From the NCBI GenBank assembly GCA_003864495.1, contig ML133456.1, positions 1,427,255 through 1,491,254 on the forward strand: 64,000 bases of DNA, read 5' to 3'. A program made the position numbers and the translations under genes. The notes below the pieces were generated by a model that was not told where the DNA came from, ran no database searches, and was given only the letters and a program-made list of their open reading frames with translations. The DNA comes from Nemopilema nomurai (taxonomy: Eukaryota > Cnidaria > Scyphozoa > Rhizostomeae > Rhizostomatidae). This document shows, piece after piece, positions 25,901 to 39,700 of the stretch (its first letter is position 1; each line of letters starts with the position of its first letter).

Positions 25901-28900
25901 TCAAACGAAGAAAACTCATAGCTCCAAACTGTTTGATATATTCCAAACTCTTGGCACTGTTTCGTATATTTTCATGTCATATGCTCTGTTTGGTAAATCT
26001 CTAAACTCCATCCTCCATACTGCCGAGTCACAAACAGAAAAATTGGGCAACGAACACGTAGAAATCAATTTTCTCAGCAACACACTCCCTTTTATTATCT
26101 AATGGCAACACTTATTCAGATCTGAAATGTTTCCTTCAAGTCTGAGAGAGACAGCTGAAAAACCTAGAGCAAATAGTCATAAAATATGCCTTGAGTTAAT
26201 CCCATTAAATTGGGTGCAAACTACAATATGTAAATCAAATTATTCTCTGGTTAGAAAAGTATATTGATTTGACTTCAACGGTATAGTTACTAAAATGACA
26301 TTTACTCGTTCGGTACAATTAATCAATCAATCAATCAATCAGTCAATCAATCAAACGATACAGGTGCTTTTTTCAATGCAGCGCATGAAATTCGATGACG
26401 TAAGACGATAAAGTCGTTCCTTCTCCTTAATTGGCAATACATTAGGCACTCTAAAACCCTTCCTGAATATTTGATAATTGGAAAATCGGTCTGACTAGTC
26501 GACATTATCTCTCAACAATCAAAGCTTGCTATTAACGTAAAAAAACTTAAATTATGAAAACAATTTCTGAATAATTGTAAACATATAAAAAATCGCCTTT
26601 CTTTAGCACGTGTTGCACTGCCAAGTAAGAAGATGTCAAATCAAGCACGTAATTTGGTGCAAATAACGTCAAAACTGGAAATAAACAGAATGGATTACCT
26701 CAAGATCCTTTTTAGCTTCTTCGAAAGCTGTGTGAATGGCAGTCTCTTCAAAGTCGAGCAGATTTAGAGAAATTTGGGCGAGGTTTGCTTCCTGCAAGTA
26801 CCAGCCGAGTCCCTGGACACTTTTCAATTTTCCTGGCTAAAGATCAAGAGCCTTTTATTAGACCACCAAAATCAACATAAACAGGAATATTTAATTGCAA
26901 CAATTAGAAAATATGGATGGTGCGTAAGCCGATCAGGAGATTCTTATTTATCTGATAACAAGATGGAACTTTAGCCTCGGGCTGATGGAACTACAGGTGA
27001 GGCTAGACGGAACTATAGCAAGCGAAAAAATGGAACTATAGCCTCGGGCAAGTGCTACAGGCATAACATCGGGGGAACGTGAATTAGATATAGGCAGTAA
27101 GTGTCAATTAATAACAACCCAAGGTACCGATTCCCAAAGGAACCAATGTGAAACATCATCAGTATGGCAATACGAGAATCAGATCCAGATCCATAAATAA
27201 CAACATTCGCTCGAAGTTGATAACAATTGCCTATGATTACTATGATGATGGTCATTACAGTGTTTATTTCATTTAGAGGCTACGTAGAACCAGCTGTTGG
27301 TCTAAGCAGGCCCAACTATAGAGGTCCACTTGGTTACAGTCCAAACTGTCACATCACATGTGGGACAACTTACTTCTGCCATCTCTTTGACTGCACTAGA
27401 GGTTTCTCACAAAATGATGGGTCGTTGCGGATGCAACTTAACTTTATAGATTAGTGTTAGTGGGCATGGGCATCAAAAACAATTCTAATCGACATTTTTG
27501 ATTCTGTTTACATCGGCCATTGACCTGCACATGGTCATTGAAAGTCGAAAATAGCGACCCTAAAATGAAAAATCCTAAATTGCTGACCAGCAAAAGAGCT
27601 TGCTCTTTTCTCTCTCTAGGCTCGAATTCTCTCTTTAGCGCCGCACTCCACACTGTGCACTCAAATTGTACACAAGAGAACCTGTTTACAACTGATCGTC
27701 TCACATGCATAAGAATGCAAATACTTACCTTGCCAGGGCCTCGACCATTCTCCCGAAGATTCAGCGCAATTCTATGGGCTTGTTCTTTGGTGCCAAGAAC
27801 GTTTATATTATAGGCAATCAGATACTTGCGGGCTCCGGCAATTGTTGCGCCCCAAGACGGAATAAACTCAGCTGGTCCGTAATCAGGCTTCCATTCCTCC
27901 TTCTGTATCTACAAAATGCAGTGGAGATTGCATTGAAAGGTTGGGTATCGAAATGGACAAAAAGAGTTTCTCAGTTTAGGAAACTAATGACTTCAATGCA
28001 GATGAAATTGGAACTTCCAAAAATATCAATTTTGAGCTTCGAATCAAAAAAATGGGTTTAAAGGAATTAGCAATCTAACAAATAATAGAAAGATATCAAA
28101 TGGATTTAAAAGACTAGAAATTTGAATTAACTGGTGAATCTAGACTAGACAAGTTTAGTTGGTATCATATCGATCAGCAACGCACACTTCTCTACCAACT
28201 TTGATATTATGGGCTCACTGTAGCATTACCTAACCTATTCGTGTACCAGATGGAACTTTGTAAAATTTAGAAACATTTAAACTTTTTTATCATTAGACCA
28301 GGAAAAGAAAGTAAAAACCATATCAAATAGATACTGATTTAAAACAAAACAAATATATTGACAATTAATTGAAAATCTCGAATCTCATTTCCATGGAGTT
28401 TTTACCACAGTCTCTATTTGCTGAGGCAACAAGCATAAAAATTGCATAATCGTTACAACATTATGCGTCGTAACAAATAGTAGGCTCTACTTGGAATAAA
28501 TACCTTCTCTGCTAGGCCTTCATACTCTCCAGAGCGAATCTGGGGAACAGCCCGTCGGTTATCACTCTTTGCAGCAAAACCATACAAATAGACTGTAGAA
28601 ATGACAATTGGCTTATTTAGGCCATTCATAGGCACTGTCGACTAATTCGTTTGTCTCAACAAAAGACCTCAATGGACAGAAAAGTTAACCTATTTCGCTA
28701 AATTCTATTCAAGGAGGCTGTGATCACTATGCAACCAGCAGCAGAATTCTGTCTTAAAATGCTTGAAATTAATCAATCAGACATGAAGGCTAGAAATTTC
28801 AAACCTTAAGGCAAACTTATAGAAAATGCATTTGCCTGAATGAGTCGGTGACAAAAAATACAAAGCTGGCAGTAAAAAAGATTTCAATGTTAAAAATATT

Positions 28901-31504
28901 ATATTAAATTTTGTTAAACATAATAAATAGTGCAAAAAGTAGTATGACTAAATAAAATAAGCAATCAGTTTGTCAACACGAAAGAGAGATTTTATGTTAT
29001 TAAACTTGTTCTGAAAATTGATGCTTATTTGCTTTCATTTATTTGATAAAGATGTATGAGTAAATCGAAGCAAAGCAATTCAAACTAGTTGAATTGTCAA
29101 AATTTTTTAAAGACTCTTGGCTGCAAGCCTAGTCAGGCCTGCAAGTGACAATGCACTAAGCCTTGGTTCATTTGAAGTCTGCCACTTTTTAATCAGACAA
29201 CATTCAATAAAAAATGTTCTATGTAATGGTGAAATAAAAGGTCAATATCTGTGCTACAATTGGGCAGATAAAACAGTAATGAAATTAGAATCTAGTTTAT
29301 GAACATGAAAGCATGTCAACTGGGCTGCTGAGATTCAAGGACACTGAGACACATGTTATCATGAAACAAAAAGTAACATATATGGCAGTAGAGAATAAAA
29401 AAGAGGTGAAATTCTTCATAAACAATACCAGCTGAAATAACGATTACATGAAAAATAGATAGTTAAACTGTGAAAATTATGTTCTTTGAGGATTATGTTT
29501 TAGAGAATTAAGAGCTGAACAGTAAACATCTGGCTTGTATTGTAAAGATCATGCTTGTAAGACATTGTAAGGTATTTCCATTGCAAACTGTCTAATAGCA
29601 ATTCTTTATTCAATGTACAATACAATTTCTAAGCTTACTAGGTTTTATCTCCAACTAGCTTGGATATAAGATAAATTAGTTAGTGAAGGCAAAGTTTTTT
29701 GTATGAAAACATGAAAACCAGAAAATGTTCTAAATCTGGCCTAAGGAAAAAAGTGACAAAAAATGGTGCTATAGGAGCTTCTAAGAGAAAAAGATTTATA
29801 TTTATTCTGTTGACACTAAACAATTTATTTGCTGCAAATATTATTAAGGTAGCAGTGAAAGCCAATTGTTTAATTGAATAATAAAAATGGAAATCCATTG
29901 CCATTCATTTCTTTAAATCAGAGAGTAAAGATTGTCAAAGAGCATAGCAAAATTCAAAGGAGCTCACCAGGTATTCCTAGTTCTTCTGCAGCCCTTCTAC
30001 CAAACATATCTGCACACTCTACACAGTCGTCCATTGTTGCATTGGCAACTGGTATAAAAGGACACACATCCAGAGCACCCAGCCTTGGATGCTCACCTGA
30101 CATAAGTCAATAGCTGGCATGTTATACAGGTTTAGACCACGTTTATCAAAAAAACATCTCAAGAAAAATCAAAGAGGCTCAATATACCAAAAAGACAAAA
30201 TTTGATATGTTACTTTGTGCTTAAATGCTTCTTATTTTGCTTGCAGAAAAAAAGGCAGATATGTGACAGTATTGGGCATGTATGAATATTGTGGATGGGC
30301 AGTATTAATGAACAGAATATACAAAAGTTTGCTTGATGTGGCTGAATATTTGAATTTGCAGAATGTTTGTTGCAAGCATGGAAATGATGGAAATCAATTA
30401 GTATGGTGCTTTGATCATATAAGCCAAATTACAAACTTAAAATGACAAAAAATAGCACATCCACAAAAGTTTAGAAAGTACATATAATGTGGGCAGAGAA
30501 TTGGAGCAAAAACATTGAAGGGAGAGTCTTTCTTACTTGTTGAATAAAAAGTTTTTCATTCCAAATTCCCACAACCATTTAATAGACATTAATTTTTACC
30601 TGGTAAAACTCTGACAAACTACAAGTGTCTCTATGACATATTGAATCAAAGAATCAAATGGTAAGCTAAGATACCCTTGTGTCTCCGCATGTCAATCAAT
30701 CCTGCTGCGGCTTTTGCCCCATTTACAGCACCATTTACAACTGCTTCTGGTGACCCAACAAATGTGTACACTGTCCTATTTGTAGATGCACCAGGATCAA
30801 CATCCAACAGAGAGCAGCCTGTTTATAGTCATTCAATGTTATGCGATATTAAAATTTATTATAAAGAAAAGACTTTGTAATATATAGCATTAGAGGAAGG
30901 TTGAAAACATAGCATCTTTTCATACCCTCTCAATCAACCAGTTCATCAAAACTTTGCCACTTTTATTCACAAAGGTCTTTAAAATGGAATCATTGAGAAT
31001 TGAAGATCTGCTTCAAAAATATCCATACAGTTTAAATTTATTCATACTCAAAATGAAAATGTGGTGGAAAACTATAGTCATGAATAATGCTTCACAATCC
31101 TTAATAATGTACAGACTGCTGATGATTCAAATGCATTTCAGAAAAGTTGAAAAATAAATACATCTAGGCTGTTACAAAAAATCGACTTTGTTGTAACTCA
31201 ATAATATTATTTTATCAAGGCTTATATTTTCATCAATATTTTCTTAACACTTGATTCAGATGAACACACCTCTTTAGCGTTTCTACAATCCCTTTAAGCA
31301 GGGGACTTCCATCTATTATTAGCCAAACATTTATAACAATTAACATGATGTAAGTTTCTGTCTGTGTGCTTCCAAAACAATAAACTTTAGAAAGCTTCTA
31401 GGATACCCACCATCTGTTGCTTGAATTGCGTGTGATATTGCATCAATAACAGTATGGTCGATTCCTTCAGAAAAATTTGGTACACATTCGATTATTTTCG
31501 CCAT
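18426..31504 (-). CDS. FTCD: Formimidoyltransferase-cyclodeaminase (FTCD), complete, 14 exons
   Basis: Cytosolic bifunctional enzyme of histidine breakdown: it moves the formimino group of formiminoglutamate to tetrahydrofolate, then deaminates it to 5,10-methenyl-THF plus ammonia. Exons (high to low): 31411-31504, 30675-30818, 29968-30096, 28504-28592, 27729-27908, 26699-26836, 24400-24531, 23653-23714, 22785-22911, 21027-21188, 20293-20336, 19181-19319, 18983-19078, 18426-18521. All introns are GT-AG and all phases join without correction, giving about 543 residues; the human enzyme has 541. The start ATG (31502-31504) has A at -3 and G at +4 and gives [14 protein letters not shown], the family N-terminus. 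KGEHPR places a histidine at residue 82, the position of the known essential transferase histidine. [11 protein letters not shown] opens the cyclodeaminase half. The last exon ends [16 protein letters not shown]. Exon 11 is only 44 nt. The closest alternative would be a monofunctional paralog, but both halves are present. Confidence 0.96.
20757..20795. repeat. (GATTAT)n simple repeat
   Basis: Imperfect GATTAT/GATGAG hexamers in FTCD intron 10. Confidence 0.85.
25112..25228. repeat. 12-bp inverted repeat CAAACGCTCTCG
   Basis: CAAACGCTCTCG at 25112-25123 and its exact inverse CGAGAGCGTTTG at 25217-25228, within FTCD intron 6. A similar GACATTTCA segment follows both arms in direct orientation. 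It may be the remnant of a small element. Confidence 0.6.
26319..26355. repeat. (AATC)n microsatellite
   Basis: About nine AATC units with one AGTC variant, in FTCD intron 6. Confidence 0.95.
26961..27050. repeat. Degenerate ~20-30 bp repeat in FTCD intron 5
   Basis: Four spaced copies of a motif like GATGGAACTATAGCCTCGGGC (26961, 26984, 27007, 27029), of decreasing completeness. Confidence 0.65.
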
Positions 31505-32865
31505 TCTGTAGATTATTTTCTGAATTTAGCTGCGAAGAACTACCTCCAGATATCAGGCAACTGAACGCCTTTGAACCTCGCTTTGGTGCTTAAAGTCACA
31601 CCTCCGACGAGACCATAAAACCAAACAAACACAGGGGACCGAGAACACGAACCAAACTTCACTTCTCTGGTCAACAAAATGGTATTCATCCTTCTCGTTT
31701 CGCCCTGTGAATAGCTTTCTCGTCAAAATCCTAGCATTCTCCTTATTTTCACGTCGTCGTTATCGCCATCTTCTTAACAGTAGAAGAATTATCAACAGCG
31801 GTAGGAAGAATCGCCTTCTTGTCAATTATTTATCTGCAGCAAATTCCATTGAAATGTATAGGGAAAGCAAAATTTTGAATATGGTTATCTCGCTACCTTG
31901 CATTTAATCAAAATGTGTAAAATACGTTAGACTTGATAGCTACAAATTTCAAGGAACAAGGGAGTACTTAATCTTTGAGCTGAAGAAAGCCAAATGGTGC
32001 ACAAATTAAGATTAAATTCCAGCTTGGGTCTGGAACTCAGATAAGTTGATGCAGGCATGGAACCATAAGAGAGACAAATCAACAATCATATGTTGTTCTA
32101 TTTTTCCTGCTTCAATTTCTAAAAAACCATAAAAATCTCAATTCATCTTATTCAATTTATCTCAAGTTTAAAACTGTCTTCTGTTATAAGAAATCTTAAA
32201 TTTAAATCATGAATTAATCACAGACACATTTAGCAACAAGATTTAACACCTATTGTTGAAACACCTATTGTCTTCCATATACTGGAGATAAATGAGCACG
32301 TTACCATAACTAGTTCACTAATGAACTGAAACAGAATACAGAAAATAGCTAAAACTAGACATCCAAAACTAGGAATATGTGACTTGATTTTCACTTAATA
32401 CCATCTTAGACATTCTGTCCATATATAATAGAGACTGCTGTTGCAAACCAATTCGGAAACGAGGCTCCTGGAATACTGATATTCACGAAAGAGGCAATCG
32501 AGACAGAGGAAGTTAGAGCACCAAGCCTGGACCCTACACTTATTTCACTTCGTTTAAATTCACTTCAAATGCCTTCATGTCTTACTCGTTGAAAGATTCA
32601 AACCACCCTTTCACTTCTCTGGCGACGTGAACACGAGTTTTGCTTGTAAAACCATTAAAGAATAATTGAGGGGCTACACATCAGAGTATACTGAGGGCTA
32701 AGCAACAGAGTTTACTTCAACAACTTCCGACTACCTCTTTACAATGTGAAGGGTTGCCAGTCACTTGAGAGACTACGACATCAACGCTACGATTCATCAA
32801 CGCTGCATCTCTCTTGCTGACGTCATTATGGCCTAGAACGCCAGTTTATGAAATTTCCTCCTAAT
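31505..32865. other. Intergenic region between SLC12 3' end and FTCD 5' end
   Basis: 1.36 kb holding the presumed FTCD promoter and 5' UTR and the SLC12 3' UTR. Both genes are on the minus strand. I see no further exon. Confidence 0.6.
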
Positions 32866-33772
32866 TTAGGAATAGAAAGTAAGCACGCTTGTTTGGTTCC
32901 CCCGAATCAGTAAGACAGGGGGGAGGTCAGACGACAGCATCTCCAGCCAACTCATGTACATAAGAGCCGTCACCACAGCCTTCTTCGGAATCGGCAGTGT
33001 TAACACGATCAGCTTTGCATCATGGGAGTGCTCCCTCACAAGCTCACCAAGACGGATCTGCCTGAGGGTTTTCTTGTCCAGTGCCTCCTCCATGAGGTGC
33101 TCTCCATTCCGCAGCTTCTTGAATGCTTCGATGCTCTCATCTTTAGGGACTTGTTAATTCCTCTGAATTCAACGACACTTGAGAAATCGATGCGAAACTT
33201 TTTCAGAAGATTCGCCATTCGTATTTGGTTAGCCTTGATCTTTTTGTCAGAGGCGGGGGTGAAGATCCGAAGCTTGCAGCCACGCCATTGCGTTGCCAAT
33301 GAAAGTAGATGCGGCACTAGGATAGTAAGTCCCCCGTCATCGTACAGCCACCAGACATCGATGGTCCCTTTGCTCTTCTTATTGAAAGCAATCACGATTT
33401 CAGGATTGCCATTCATATTTTTCGCCTCCACAGCTTCGCCGCCATTGGAGGAGGATTGGTCATTCTTCGGCTCCTTGGGATACTGTGACTCGTCCCAGTC
33501 CTCCGTATACCAGTCAGGTTCCTGGTTCAGGAAAAATTGTTCATCTTCTTCCTCTGTTTCTTCTGTTATGTCGAATCCATCTTGCATGCGAAGAATGGCG
33601 ATGCCGTAGTGCAGGTCGAAGGCCGTGTGCAGCAAGTTGAAGTACTCTTCCACTTTCGATTGCGTACAGGCCTGCCATTTTGTCATGTAGCCAAGCAACA
33701 GCGTGTTGGGTTTTAAACGGCCTAGCCCAACGGATTGCATCAGTGACGCAGCTCCATCATACAGCGTTTGAC
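32866..33772 (-). other. SLC12A2: SLC12 exon 6: long terminal coding exon with frame break
   Basis: 907 nt with no intron. It encodes [19 protein letters not shown], an acidic variable linker, [57 protein letters not shown], then after a one-base frame change [46 protein letters not shown] and the invariant family ending SVLTFYS. Both sides of the break match NKCC1 co-linearly, so the break falls within about five codons of 33141-33150. Confidence 0.92.
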
Positions 33773-36700
33773 CTAAAAAATCGGGATGAAAAAAGTTATT
33801 AACATGCTTAGATAGAGGTATTATATTTATATTCGTTGCAACCCATTAATAGACAAAACACATAACAATTAAAGAGGGAAAAAGGAATGTTGCTATAAAT
33901 GCAGCAGGGCTTATGGAAGTGGTGTAGTCGCGTAATGACATCCACCATTATCATTATCGGTGATTCCTCTGAATTAAATTTTGGTTTTATCCGACTAGCT
34001 ACTTCTCCAATACTGTTCCTAGATGCAAGATACAGGGAGCCTACTTCCTTCTATTCATTTGTGTCATTTATGAGTTGCAGCAGGAATTTACCAGGACTAC
34101 ACGGAGAGATAACTTACTCTGGATAATCTGATGAAAGGCCTTGATTTTGTGCTTCCTCAGCCATTCTGCCTCGTTGCTGTTACTAAGTGAAATCCCATCC
34201 GAGACAACCACCTCACCGCACACCATCAAACCGAAGGTCCTCGTTATGTGCGAGGCAAAGTGGACCAGGTTTGGTCGAGAGGACGGCGACCCACAGAGGA
34301 CGAGGCATTGGACACGAAAGTTCTTCACGTGATCACCCACCTGCTCCAGACGACGTGTGAATCGCAGGGCCTTGAGGTACGTATGAGCGTGTCCAGAGGA
34401 GCCCCAATTGATCTATGGGGATATTCACAAGTTTATACAATCGCATTCAATAGTAGGATGCTTGATGCTTTATAACTGAAAGTGTTATCACAATTTGAAA
34501 AGATAATTAGCGAGTAACAATGGCAGGTGGAAAACGCAAGGCACTCTACGTATGATTTCTCTGTATAAATATTAGAGATCATTATTAACTCTTTCGCAGC
34601 AGAAGTCTTTCTGCGTGATCTATCGTAATTATGACACACAAGGGTAAAGAACATGCAGTGGTAGTACACAGGGGTAAAAAGCAGTTTTAGTTGACTTACG
34701 TCTGGGCGCCTGTAATCTACAAATTTGTACAATCCAGCAACAGCAACAACAGTGATCAGAGCCGCCCACCAGTTCATGAAGAACATGATGGCGATGCACA
34801 AAAGAAACCCAACCAGTGCTGCCCATTTGTTGTAGTATCGAAAGGCAGGTCTCCAGCCGGGCGTCTTTGCCAGTGAAACATTGAAAACAGCATAATTGAT
34901 AAGGGCATAGGCCATCAGGAAGAAATTGGATATAATCGGGGCTATGACGTTCAGGTCCCCAATGGCAATGAACGCTGCGCCTATGAAGAACGTCAAGACA
35001 TATCCTCTGCGGGGCTCGTTTTTATCGTTACCCTTGCCGAAGAAGCCGATACCAGGGAAGATGTTGTCCTTGCAAACTGCTTGGAAGACTTTGGGGGCAC
35101 TAACGAGGCTGGCTAATGCAGACGAAAGTGTGGCGGCAAATATTCCTGTTGTGACAAGTGGACCCCAGATAGAGAGCTTCTCCAACAACTGTAATTGTGG
35201 AAAAAACAATAATTTTATTGAGGGTGAACACGAATTATATTTATAAATGAGCTGAACTATGCTTGATTGGGCTTTTTTGTAGTCACTAAATGTTAATGGG
35301 TTGATTAGGAAAAATATATCGCAGGATTTCAGTTCAGGCACACAACGTCTTTCTGATTGGGTACAACTAATCTTGGAAAAATGAAGCACATTTAATTGAT
35401 AATAGCAGCAGTATATAGGGAAGTGTTGATTTTTAAGTTCAACCAAAATTATATAGAAAATTTCAATATAACAGAAGCACAAATAAGGCCGTTCTGAGCT
35501 TTTTAAGCTTGCATACAAATTTCTGCCGCTAGCAAACAAGATTTTTCAGAATTTTCAATACGCGAAATCAATGTGAGCTAAATAGAGCCAAAACTTCAAT
35601 GCATGCATGTCAATAAATGTGTTGGTTTGACATAACATGTGTGCATCCATTCAATGTTAAGCATCGAAGCAACAAAATGTCAACTGGGAAATGAAAGCAG
35701 TCCACATGAAAAATTTATCATTACCTGGAAGTCATTCATCAGCCCGAAATGGCAAGTGCCAATCGCACAAGACGAGTTTGTTACATTCAATATCGAGCTG
35801 ACGACGATTCCGGATGCATCACGTGCTGCGGTGCTGCCAATTATCCAGCACATGATTAGGTAGGATACTGACGTAACAGCTATTGCCATCAAGGTGCCTT
35901 TTGGAACCGCAGCGGAGGGGTCCTTCAGATCGCCGGACAAGTTCGCCCCCGCAAGGATGCCTGTCGCAGCTGGGAAGAAGATGGCGAAGACGGAGAAGAA
36001 ATTATTTCCATCCCGATAATTCGGAGCGAAGTTTTCTTTGAAGAGAGTGGCGTTGTACCCGAAGATTCCCCAGGCATGAATTTGTTGCCGGCTATTGACG
36101 GGGTTGGGGTAAATGGATCCGGCAACAATACTCAGAATTGCTGCCACAAGAATGAAAAGTAAAAACACTTGGGTGTACATGACCCACTCTAGGCCAATCA
36201 AGGTGACGATAAACAGCAAGACCAGCGCGCCAATGCCAACAATTCGTATGTCGTTGTTGATGTCGATGATTGTGGTGCCATAACGCAGCATCAGATCTCT
36301 GACTGTCTCTGCGAAGCCGACAATGTAGAGTGCCACAGCAACAGCATTTGCGAGCGAAAAGATGATGCCAATGGAGCCTCCGAATTCAGGCCCAAGACTT
36401 CGCGAAATGAAATAGTATGCTCCGCCTGCGAGGAAAGGACACACGACTAGGTTCAGAAACTATTCTCAAGCGATAGGAAGTGACCTGAAATACTAATTTA
36501 GAAAGGGTCCTTTTTGGTAGCTTTGCTTGGGCCAAGGGGTAAAAGAACTAGAGGTAACCAATTCTCGAATGCAAAACTAAAGAATTATATCAAAATTTAA
36601 TGCCGTTCTTTGAAAAGTGCAAAATATCTGCATGAGAAAAGTGTCTCAGAAATATACAAAACTGCTTCAATCGATTCTTCCCCTTTTGGGGGTTTGAACA

Positions 36701-39700
36701 TCGCGTGCAAAAGTCGGGAAATCAAATGGCAATCATAATCAAAACATTTCACTCGCTCGAGAGGCCTTTCCTTTAAAACCCATAAAGAAATTATCAGAAA
36801 ATGATAGCTTATTTCCATGTTTGCTTCTCCTCTACTGATAAAAGCCAAAAAGGGGACGGAAATACCGCCATATTGTCTGGATATTCTGACCCCTTCAATT
36901 ATTCCTTTCTTTTTGCACTTTATCTAGAAGTCTCAAAGACAATGTAAATCTACTGACGGAGGTCCAAAAACTGTTGCTGAATTAAAAACAACGAGGGGTT
37001 TATTCATTCTCTGCGAAAGCAATTCATTGATAGCCTGGAAAGCCCACCTTTGTGATGGCAAAAGGGTGAGGGCAAAAGGGTGATGGCAAAAGGGTGAGGG
37101 CAAAAGGGTGATGGCAAAAGGGTGAGGGCAAAAGGGTGATGGCAAATAGGGTGAGGGCAAAAGGGTGATGGCAAATAGGGTGAGGGCAAAAGGGTGATAG
37201 GCAAAAGGGTGATGGCAAATAGGGTGAGGGCAAATAGGGTGAGGGCAAAAGGGGGATGGGAAAAGGGTGATGGCAAATAGGGTGAGGGCAAAAGGGGGAT
37301 GGCAAAAGGGTGATAAGCAAAAGGGTGATGGCCATTTGAGTCTGGACCAAAGACTTGTTCCTGTACAATGCGTGAAAAGTAACTAACCTCCTTTTACTTC
37401 TCCGTTTGTGCAAATGGCCGACATGGAAAGAGCAGAAACGATAGTAACAACGCTTGCAAGAATGACAATGACGGACGAAAACGCGATGCCTGCTTGTCCC
37501 ACGATCCAAGAGAGCCGGAGGAACATGATCACACCCCATATATTGAGGAGACATGGAATTAGAACCCCTTTCATCCAGCCGATTTTTGTTCCTCCTCTTG
37601 GGGCGTTGTTTCCTCTCTCGAGAAATTCAACATCTCCCTCGCTGCCCTTTGATTTATCCTACAATTAAAAAGTAGAAATTATGCATTGTAGAAGAAAAGG
37701 TTTACTTCCATTAGTTTGTTCTCCATCTTAGAGAGAGCCAATTGGTTCATATCTTATGCATTAAGTTCGGCGCATGAGAAGTCCAAACCTTAGGCCAGAG
37801 CCGGACATAACAGGAAGGTAGCCCATATCAAAAATGAAAAAAAAATTATTGTCTTCGGACACAATATTTGACAGTAGTGTTGGCTAGTAAAAGCGTTGAC
37901 TTCGCATAAAGCAAGTCAATTCAAACCAGACTATTCCATAATGCGATGGAGGACTGTAGGAGAAGTTTATTTTTGCCACCAGGTCGTTTTAAGTTAGGGC
38001 GTACGTCAGGAGAAACCCGTTTATATTGCTAAAAACATTTTGAAAAGAGGCCACGCTTGGAATTAGTACACTGCTCCTTTATTTCTGATTAATTTTGGTG
38101 TCAAAGTTTTTGTACGTTTGCTGAATATTCAAGTCCGAAACAGCCACCAATTCATAGAAAGACTTGGTCGAGAAATTGTTCATGAAGGATCAATAGCGTT
38201 CTTCATCTTCAAGGATTTAGCATTTCAATTTTGGCTTGGCTATCAGTGGACAAACGCGAATTTCACAATTTGTTGAAAAAGTAACGCCTTCAACTGTAAT
38301 CAAAGTAATGAATTCTTTTCGAAATTCCTCAAGTTTCATTGTAATCACTGTTGAGTAAAATCTGATTCCTAACTTTTTGTTACCCGAAGGATTCGGTTTT
38401 TATCATCCTTTTTCTAAAAATGTGTGCATTTGATGTTGTTGGCAGTCTTAATTTTAGAATTCTGTTCATTTTGGTGACTGAAGGGGCTATAGCCCAGTGT
38501 CCCAAGCACTCCATTTGGGGACCATGGGGTTTAAAAGCCACTAATCATATATCATAATGGCCAACTCTCATATAGCCCGAGTAAAGGTTGCAGAAAAAAT
38601 AAAAGAAAGCAAAAACTGAAATGCCTCCATATGTAGGTGGATTTGAGCCCCCTTGTTTAGCCCCAAACGCCCCCAGGTTTAATGTCGCCGTTGTTTTACA
38701 ATCCTTGCTGCCCTCTTCTTGTCTTGTCTAGACCTTTCCTAATTCACAAAGGGCTTTCAAGAGGTTACTGTTTGAAACGTTTATTTTGTCTGTTGGGATT
38801 ATCATTGAAAGATGAATAACCTTCAACCCATTGTTGGCTAAGAGGATAGATTAAGGAGATTTTGACTAAACCGAGAATTTGGCAGCCCAACAAAGAGCTT
38901 ATTACGACAGTGCAAAAAATGACATTCGATTTTATGAAAAGGAGATCCTGCTAATGTGGGACATTTTGCAATGGTTTTTGTTTGTTTGTATAAAGAGGAT
39001 AGAAAATCAGTTTACCACCGATTATGATATAAATAAAGATATTTGACCTGTAGAATCCAATTGATTCTCGGCCCAAAATATTGACGACTGGCCAACGTTA
39101 TGTTTGTTTAAGCTTCCTGTTTGTGAAAAGCCTTCATGGAAAAAAGCTTTCCTGTTTTTTTCACGTACTCCTCTTCCCCCAAAATACCCGACTCCCTTTC
39201 AAGTCAATCCAAGTATAAGGGAAAGTTTATGCACGACAATTTTATATGAAAAGGAAATCAAATAATTAGCTTCTTACTTCACGCCTTATAAAATTCAATT
39301 ACTATGTTTTTTAATTTTTCTAAATATCCTTAGTCGACAGTAAGGCTGTTTCTGTTGCGAAATAAACCTCCAACCATCCAGTTTGGATTGCACTTTCTGA
39401 GGCTTTGTTCAGGTAGAAACAAGGCAGAAGAAAACCCACCAATCTATAGTTTCCATAAAAATATCGTTAAAAGATTGCATCATATTGTTTAGTATTTTGC
39501 AACAGAAAATAGCAGGCAGGCTCTGAGAGTAGAGATTTTAGAAAAAGGTGGGGAAAATTGTATGTGAGGAAATAATTTTCTCTCTTCAATTGTCCGAATA
39601 GACAATGTATGCAATTTGATGGATTTTCTGACAGAACGGACACAACAAAAAGGTGAGAAAGTTGTCCACAATTAGATGCGAAAACAATTTTGTGCTGATT

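Larger units (their letters stand above)
23653..31504 (-). other. FTCD: FTCD formiminotransferase half (exons 1-8)
   Basis: Exons 1 to 8 encode residues 1 to about 322. In order they carry the ECVPNFSEG opening, the [17 protein letters not shown] strand-loop, the [15 protein letters not shown] segment with His82, [41 protein letters not shown] and the [14 protein letters not shown] segment. This is the folate and formiminoglutamate binding transferase, N- and C-subdomains together. The order and spacing follow the vertebrate enzyme closely. Confidence 0.9.

Noticed and set aside
33022..33609. Plus-strand open frame of 195 codons
   Set aside because: Antisense shadow of SLC12 exon 6, whose minus-strand frame matches NKCC1 residue by residue.
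37024..37554. Minus-strand open frame of 176 codons rich in Pro, His and Phe
   Set aside because: Wrong frame of SLC12 exon 2 continued into the minisatellite; the true exon ends at the 37388 donor.
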